Under the pieces are notes generated by a model. That model did not search any database and was not told where the DNA came from. It saw nothing but the letters and a program-made list of their open reading frames with translations. A stretch of 64,000 nt of DNA. It comes from Siphonodentalium dalli (lineage: Eukaryota > Mollusca > Scaphopoda > Gadilida > Siphonodentaliidae). The stretch lies in NCBI GenBank assembly GCA_032622095.1, contig CP136069.1, forward strand, positions 163,237,043 to 163,301,042, given 5' to 3'. The position numbers and the translations under genes are program-made. Each line of letters begins with the position of its first letter. Positions within the stretch are counted from its first letter, which is position 1. This document shows, piece by piece, positions 58,858 through 64,000 of this stretch.

Positions 58858-59092
58858 CTCTCCTAATTAGGAGGTAATAGTATATCTCGTAATTAGGAGA
58901 TAGAATATCCTAATTAGGACTTATTATCTCCTAATTGGGACTTAGTATGTCCTAATGAGGAAATATTATCTCCTAATTAGGACTCAGTATCTCCTAATTT
59001 ATATCTCCTAATTAGGACTTAGTGTCTCCTAATTATGAGATATTGTCCCCTAATAAGGACTTAGTATCTCCTAATCTCCCAAATAGGAGATA
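58858..59092 (+). repeat. Tandem palindromic CTCCTAATTAGGAG array
   Basis: About ten variants of TATCTCCTAATTAGGACTTA, each near-palindromic around TAATTA, at variable spacing. It begins at the edge of the inverted duplication. Confidence 0.85.
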
Positions 59093-60059
59093 ACATAGAT
59101 ATAAAGAACTCAACACCAGTTCGCAGTCTCCAGATGGCATCACTGCGTTCGTTATCACGCCTTTTCCTCCTTGTTTTATAAATTAAAGGCTTAAAATGAG
59201 GGGTTAGTGAAAGGGTCTATGGGCCCTTTCGAGAATCCCGGGGTTAGCGACCTAACACCAATCCGCCGCGGTCATTTTATTATATATATATGACAAGGTG
59301 CTGTTACAGTGCCAGGTTTGTGTACCATATAGTAAATCCACGGCAAAGTATATGTATACACCTGGGGACAACTGTTAATATGCCAAAATAATACCATAGG
59401 CCTGAGTCCGAGATGGGTATGGGAGGGTGTTTCACCTTCCAAATTGGTGGAAGTCAGGGGTGCCTCTTCTTTTTTTTGCTTTAATTTAAACTTTTCCAGG
59501 TATTTAGTTTGGTCCATAATTCAAAAACAATTCATGAAATTCAATTCTGTGATGCGGAATGTTTATACCATCGATCCCATCCTAAAGTTTGGGTTACTGA
59601 ATATACTAAACAGAATATGTGTCCAACTTTATGTGATATTGTACTAAAACTTAGATAGGAGAGTACCATCAAATTGATCAAGCCGTTTGCGTTTGTTGCT
59701 TACGTTTGAAGTTGCAGGCCTACTACTGCACATGGAGTCATTATCACAAGACACCGATCACATTCGTAGTTTACTTTTGCAGTTTTGGGCCTCCTACTGC
59801 ACATGGGGTCATTGTCACAAGGTACGAATCACAGTTCGTAGCCAGTTTCTTTCAATCGATCACAACAGTTTTCTGCAGCCAGCTTTACACTTGCGATTAC
59901 ATTCGTAGCTAGCTGTTCTAATTCCATCGTTTTATGCCGCGAAATATGACGTCATCGCGTTCGTGACTAAAATGTCGACGTCGTGCTCCAATACTGAGTT
60001 CGTTTATTAAGTTATATTGGAATAGAACTCCAGCATTTTAACGACATTGATCAAAAACC
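59093..60059. other. Non-coding DNA with a local 70-bp duplication
   Basis: A unit containing CTACTGCACATGG(A/G)GTCATT and a TTCGTAG end occurs twice at about 59707-59771 and 59782-59840. No gene is seen. Confidence 0.55.
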
Positions 60060-60656
60060 TTATGTTATTAGATAAACTAATATTGAATTAAATTTAAGTT
60101 GTTTTACATTCATCAACTCAAAAATGTGATGAGCATAACTAGAGAAATGGAGCAACATCGTCGATATTGGGTTATTCTTCCTTCGAAACAGACCTTTCAT
60201 TTTCAGCTTACGCTTAACGGTACATAGAGATATGTAAATTCCGTGCAAATTAGACAAACATTGGACGATGTATTTATAACTCAGCCCCAAACTAAAGTTG
60301 TGTTGCAATGCTTCATCCATAGCAAATGAATGAATACCATAATTATGCGAGTCGGTCTAAATGACCGAGAACCGTTTATCGGGGATTTGGGTTGGGGCCC
60401 GGGAGGATTTGGAAGGGCAGTATTCCTCCCATACGACGCACTTAGGAATGTTATAAATGTTATAAATGGTGACATAACAATGAGAAAATTGATGGGAAAA
60501 TGATCTAGACGTTTTTGTTTACTTCTTTTTCGCTTTTTTCCCTAATTCATTATACTGTTTCTGTGTTTGAGGTGCTTTCTTTCTGGTGCTCGAATCTGGA
60601 CCACACCTGAGTGGGTGCAATGATATATTTTCTTCTTTCTGAGAAGTTCCCGACAT
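60060..60656 (-). pseudogene. Transposase/integrase-like N-terminal fragment
   Basis: At 60320-60060 the frame reads FSLGLSYKYIVQCLSNLHGI, then ISLCTVKRKLKMKGLFRRKN. This resembles the helix-turn-helix N-terminus of eukaryotic integrase-type transposases (IS3EU-like), where a G(L/F)xYxEIxxxL...HGIxxSxxTLKRxL pattern is usual. No catalytic DDE core follows. Upstream at 60656-60520 a small ATG frame (MSGTSQKEENIS to GKKAKKK) may be its first exon; that link is a guess. Confidence 0.35.
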
Positions 60657-61957
60657 GCTTGAAGTTCAACGTGTAATACGTTCTGACAACTGTGATAGGA
60701 TGCAAATGTTTACATATAAGATATTTGTGGATTGCTTATTCCAACGGAATGTTGGACTGATCAGGATAAATTTCCTTCAGAACTGCCTTCTTCATTTCTG
60801 AGGATATAGTGTTCAAAAAAGTCGCAACACAGTGTCTTGTTGTTTAGGATCTTGAGATAACTACTCCAGAATACACCGTGATCCAGCACATATGCTGAAC
60901 TCGTTGAGCAGTGGTGCTGTGAGATAGCCAGCCACATTGCTAGATGAGAACTTCTGACATTTGTTGCTGGAGAGGCAGAATCGTTCGCCTGTTTATCCGT
61001 TTTTTAAATGCACTGTGTCACGGCTACATAATGTAATAGCTCCCACAATTCATATAGGTCCCTCTGGGGATCCCTCTATGTGTCCCTGATATGTGTCCCT
61101 GCCATAGAAAACTAAAATATTATATCTGAATTCCATTAGAAGCATGCCTGAATTTAAGCGGTCGGTCGGACACTGACATTTTCCGATACATATCGCCAAA
61201 TGTCCGACCATTTTCATTTTTAGCCTGACATTATGTCCGGCAGTATATTTTTAAATAAAATCTCATATATTTGGCAAGAATGTTGTCTAAGGTGTTATAG
61301 TTGTGCGTATCATACACCTTTTACGCGGACAATTAGGTCTAATACCCCTGAAAACGAACGCAATATTGAAGCAGAAACACTCATTATACTGGAATTCCCA
61401 AAGTTATAAATAGATAGCACAAAGGGGGTGAATTCATTTTCGAATTGATTTCGTTTTGAGGAAGTTTGTGTTCTAATTTCGTCAATAAAAGGACTTCTAG
61501 TGTGTGAAGTTCACTTGTTTTGATTGTGAGATATAATTATATCGATTAGAGTGATTTTGGTCAATATAGTCAATTATTTATCAGTCACTGAATGTGATCA
61601 CTAGGTGATTTATTTTTGCATTGCCTAATTTCGTTTTTGGATCGATTTTGGACTGTGATTGACAGAACTTTCCCCTCCTCAAGCCAACATTTGCCTGATC
61701 TTAAACAAGGTGAAATCACTTTTTCAAATTTGACCATAGGGTGAACACCAGTGTGTGCACAAGAAAATAATAGCCAGAATTGTATGAGTGCCATTCAGTA
61801 GAAAATTTTATCAAAATCTAGTGTTTTTCAATGACAGGTGTTTCCCTAGCAACCGTTGTCAAGGAAGTTCGGCACCCGAAGCTCATATATGACTCTCATG
61901 TGAATACAAGAAAACCATAGTCAGAAATGGTAACGCCACCAAGATCATATTATTGCC
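60657..61957. other. Non-coding DNA, nothing firm
   Basis: A short inverted pair GGTCGGACA / TGTCCGACC lies at about 61166-61211. No gene recognised. Confidence 0.4.
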
Positions 61958-62336
61958 GAATAGGTCACTCTCATCGGTTTTCTGTGATAAAGTTACCCAG
62001 GTTCCTAATTTTGTGATAAACTTACCCATGTTGGTGAGAATTGTGATAAAGTTACACAGGTTAAGCAAATCTCACAATATCAACTCGATTTAAAAGTGGC
62101 AGAGGGAAATATTGTTCAGTTTTGGCAAGTAATAGCCCTTATCAAACATAAATTAAGACATATTAGTACTGTAGTTCGTCATTTTGATCACAAAAATCAA
62201 TAATTTGTTGCTAAACATGAACTATTATTAACCTGGGTAACTTTATCACATTCTTCTCCAACATGGGTAACTTTATCACAATTTCAGGAACATGGGTAAC
62301 TTTTTCACAGAAAACAGGTGAGAGTGACCTATTAAG
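61958..62336. mobile_element. 379-bp inverted-repeat element with tripled motif
   Basis: Each arm begins with AATAGGTCACTCTC (or its inverse) and holds three spaced copies of GATAAAGTTACCCAGGTT-type sequence, six in all. The flanks TCATATTATTGCC (61945-61957) and TCATATTATTTGCC (62337-62350) look like a 13-14-bp target duplication. Confidence 0.75.
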
Positions 62337-62489
62337 TCATATTATTTGCCATAAATAGAAATTATAATATAATTATAATATAAACTCGCTTTCAAATTCC
62401 ATGTGGGAAATTTGGATACTTCCATATACCACGTTTTCTCGTTTCTCGTGTTATACATACATTCTTCAAGCTGTCTCGCTTTTTATTAC

Positions 62490-63485
62490 ACTGGCTGGTG
62501 GTCCCGACTTCGTCCGGGCTGTTCCCATCTGCTTTCCGGCGAAAGGCGCGATTTGACATTGAATTGACAATAATATTCTCGTGTGCCAGAAAGACTCCTT
62601 AAAGTTGTGAATATGGTGAAGAATATCTATTAGATGTTATTTAACAAGTCAATCAAATAATATTATTCATCTGTTCTATCAATTATATATGCGCCGAGTT
62701 CACTTGGTGCAAATCAAACGGCGATAATTAAACATTCTCGTGTGCCAGAAGGACTCCTTAAAGTTGTGAATAAGATGAAGAATATCTATTAGATGTTATT
62801 TAACAAGTCAATCAAATAATATTATTCATTAGTTAGTTGTGAATAAGATGAAGAATATTTATTAGATGTTATTTAACAAGTCAATCAAATTATATTATTT
62901 GACTTGTTAAATAACATCTAATAAATATTCTTCATCTTATTCACAACTTTAAGGAGTCCTTCTGGCACACGAGAATGTTTAATTATCGCCCTTTGATTTG
63001 CACCAAGTGAACTCGGCGCATATATTATTGATAGAACAGACCTCTATTATGATGATCGTGTCGTTATTTGTTTAAAATGCGTATCAATTAACATATTCGC
63101 ACCCGTTCCCTCATTAAAATCAACATATTTCGCCCATTTTAGGGGAACTCAGCGATTTAATTTGCGTGATCAGGATACCCGCGCAGCAATCTCCGGGAGT
63201 GTATATATATGTAACTAATGAATAACATTATTTGATTGACTTAATAAATAACATCTAATAAATATTCTTCATCTTATTCACAACTTTAAGAAGTCATTCT
63301 GACACACGAGAATATTTATCGCCGTTTGATTTGCACCAAGTGAACTCGGCCCATATATAATTGATAGAACAGCTAGACCTCTGTTGTAATGGCCGTGTCG
63401 TTATTTGTTTAAAAATACGCATCAATTGACATATACGCACCCGTTCCCTCATTAAAATCTACATATATCACCCATTTTAGAGGCA
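62490..63485. repeat. Nested direct and inverted copies of a ~330-bp element
   Basis: Blocks AATAAGATGAAGAATAT(C/T)T, GTGTGCCAGAA(G/A)GACTCC and TTGCACCAAGTGAACTCGG recur. Plus-oriented copies are near 62575, 62740 and 62830; inverted copies near 62895-63145 and 63220-63482. The hairpin centre is about 62893. The cluster begins with CCCGACTTCGTCCGGGC, the same head as the SINE-like insertion at 47874. Confidence 0.8.
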
Positions 63486-63832
63486 TCCGCGAATTCGGGG
63501 ACTTCCGCAAAGTGACCACCGCAAATAGGGACCTACTGCAAATTGTCGCACCCAATGCAATTTGTAAACAAATACGTTTGACATGCGTTTTAACGAGGTG
63601 AGCTTTAATTAAAAGAAAGAAGCAATGCTATATATCAACTAATTGTCATGGCCAGTGTGTCATATATATATGTGTCAACTAAGGTCGATTTGCGTGGTAA
63701 AAATGAAAAGTAAAAGTGAAAATTCGGAGAATCCTATTGAAAATGAAAGTACAAATTTTGGGAAATCCGCGGCAGATTAAGAGAATCTATACTATTGAAA
63801 GTGAATGTACGATTCTATCAGATTTCGCGACT

Positions 63833-63884
63833 GCTCGTTTTCGTGATCATATCTTATGTAGGGCCTATATGACCACGAAAACGA
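63833..63884. repeat. Short hairpin CTCGTTTTCGTG
   Basis: CTCGTTTTCGTG at 63833 pairs with CACGAAAACGAG ending near 63884. The rest of 63486-64000 shows no gene. Confidence 0.6.
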
Positions 63885-64000
63885 GTCGAGTCACGATACA
63901 TGCATCGGTACAAACACATTGTGTATACGATACAATTTTGACTTGATGACCAGAAAATAAAAGATCGCGATTACTCCAACAGAACAGGCATGCGCACTCC

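Overview
This is animal genomic DNA. It is AT-rich, has spliced genes with GT-AG introns of 1-3 kb, and carries a dense load of transposons. There are no bacterial operons and no tRNA or rRNA genes that I can see. The only host gene I can model is a modular extracellular receptor with GCC2_GCC3 (ephrin-receptor-like) cysteine repeats. That gene type, together with the retroelement families, suggests a marine invertebrate, probably a lophotrochozoan such as a mollusc. The lineage is inference.

Layout. (1) 2.4-12.3 kb, plus strand: the last six coding exons of a type I membrane protein: a four-Cys domain exon, a glycosylated linker exon, two GCC2_GCC3 exons, a transmembrane exon and a short cytoplasmic tail. 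Exon phases 1-1-1-1-2 close exactly to 340 codons plus a stop. (2) 12.4-16.8 kb: inverted- and direct-repeat elements, no gene. (3) 16.9-20.9 kb, minus strand: a decayed Ty3/gypsy element whose reverse transcriptase active site is mutated. (4) 21-30 kb: an 18-bp minisatellite, a ~170-bp tandem repeat and a 2.5-kb element with ~610-bp inverted arms. (5) 29.7-44 kb: two tandem copies (A and B) of a ~1.3-kb repeat unit. Copy A is split by ~10.9 kb of foreign DNA. That DNA is two head-to-tail elements with identical 5' ends (506 bp) and near-identical 3' ends (244 bp, each with a terminal hairpin) but unrelated cargo. Such permuted ends fit rolling-circle (Helitron/Helentron-like) elements. The first carries a GC-rich array of 14 double-hairpin modules, and the second carries GC-rich DNA followed by AT-rich satellite arrays. 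(6) 43.6-46.6 kb: hairpin elements and a clean 815-bp MITE with a 9-bp target duplication. (7) 47.1-51.6 kb, minus strand: a frameshifted APE-type LINE, itself split by a SINE-like insertion. (8) 52.3-58.8 kb, minus strand: an inverted duplicate of the 3' half of the receptor gene with three intact exons. (9) 58.8-64 kb: palindromic arrays, a transposase-like fragment and nested inverted repeats.

How it fits together: the two receptor genes point toward each other, like two arms of a ~50-kb inverted duplication, with the transposon-rich block between them. Because many units occur twice, several insertions can be dated against an empty site inside this same window.
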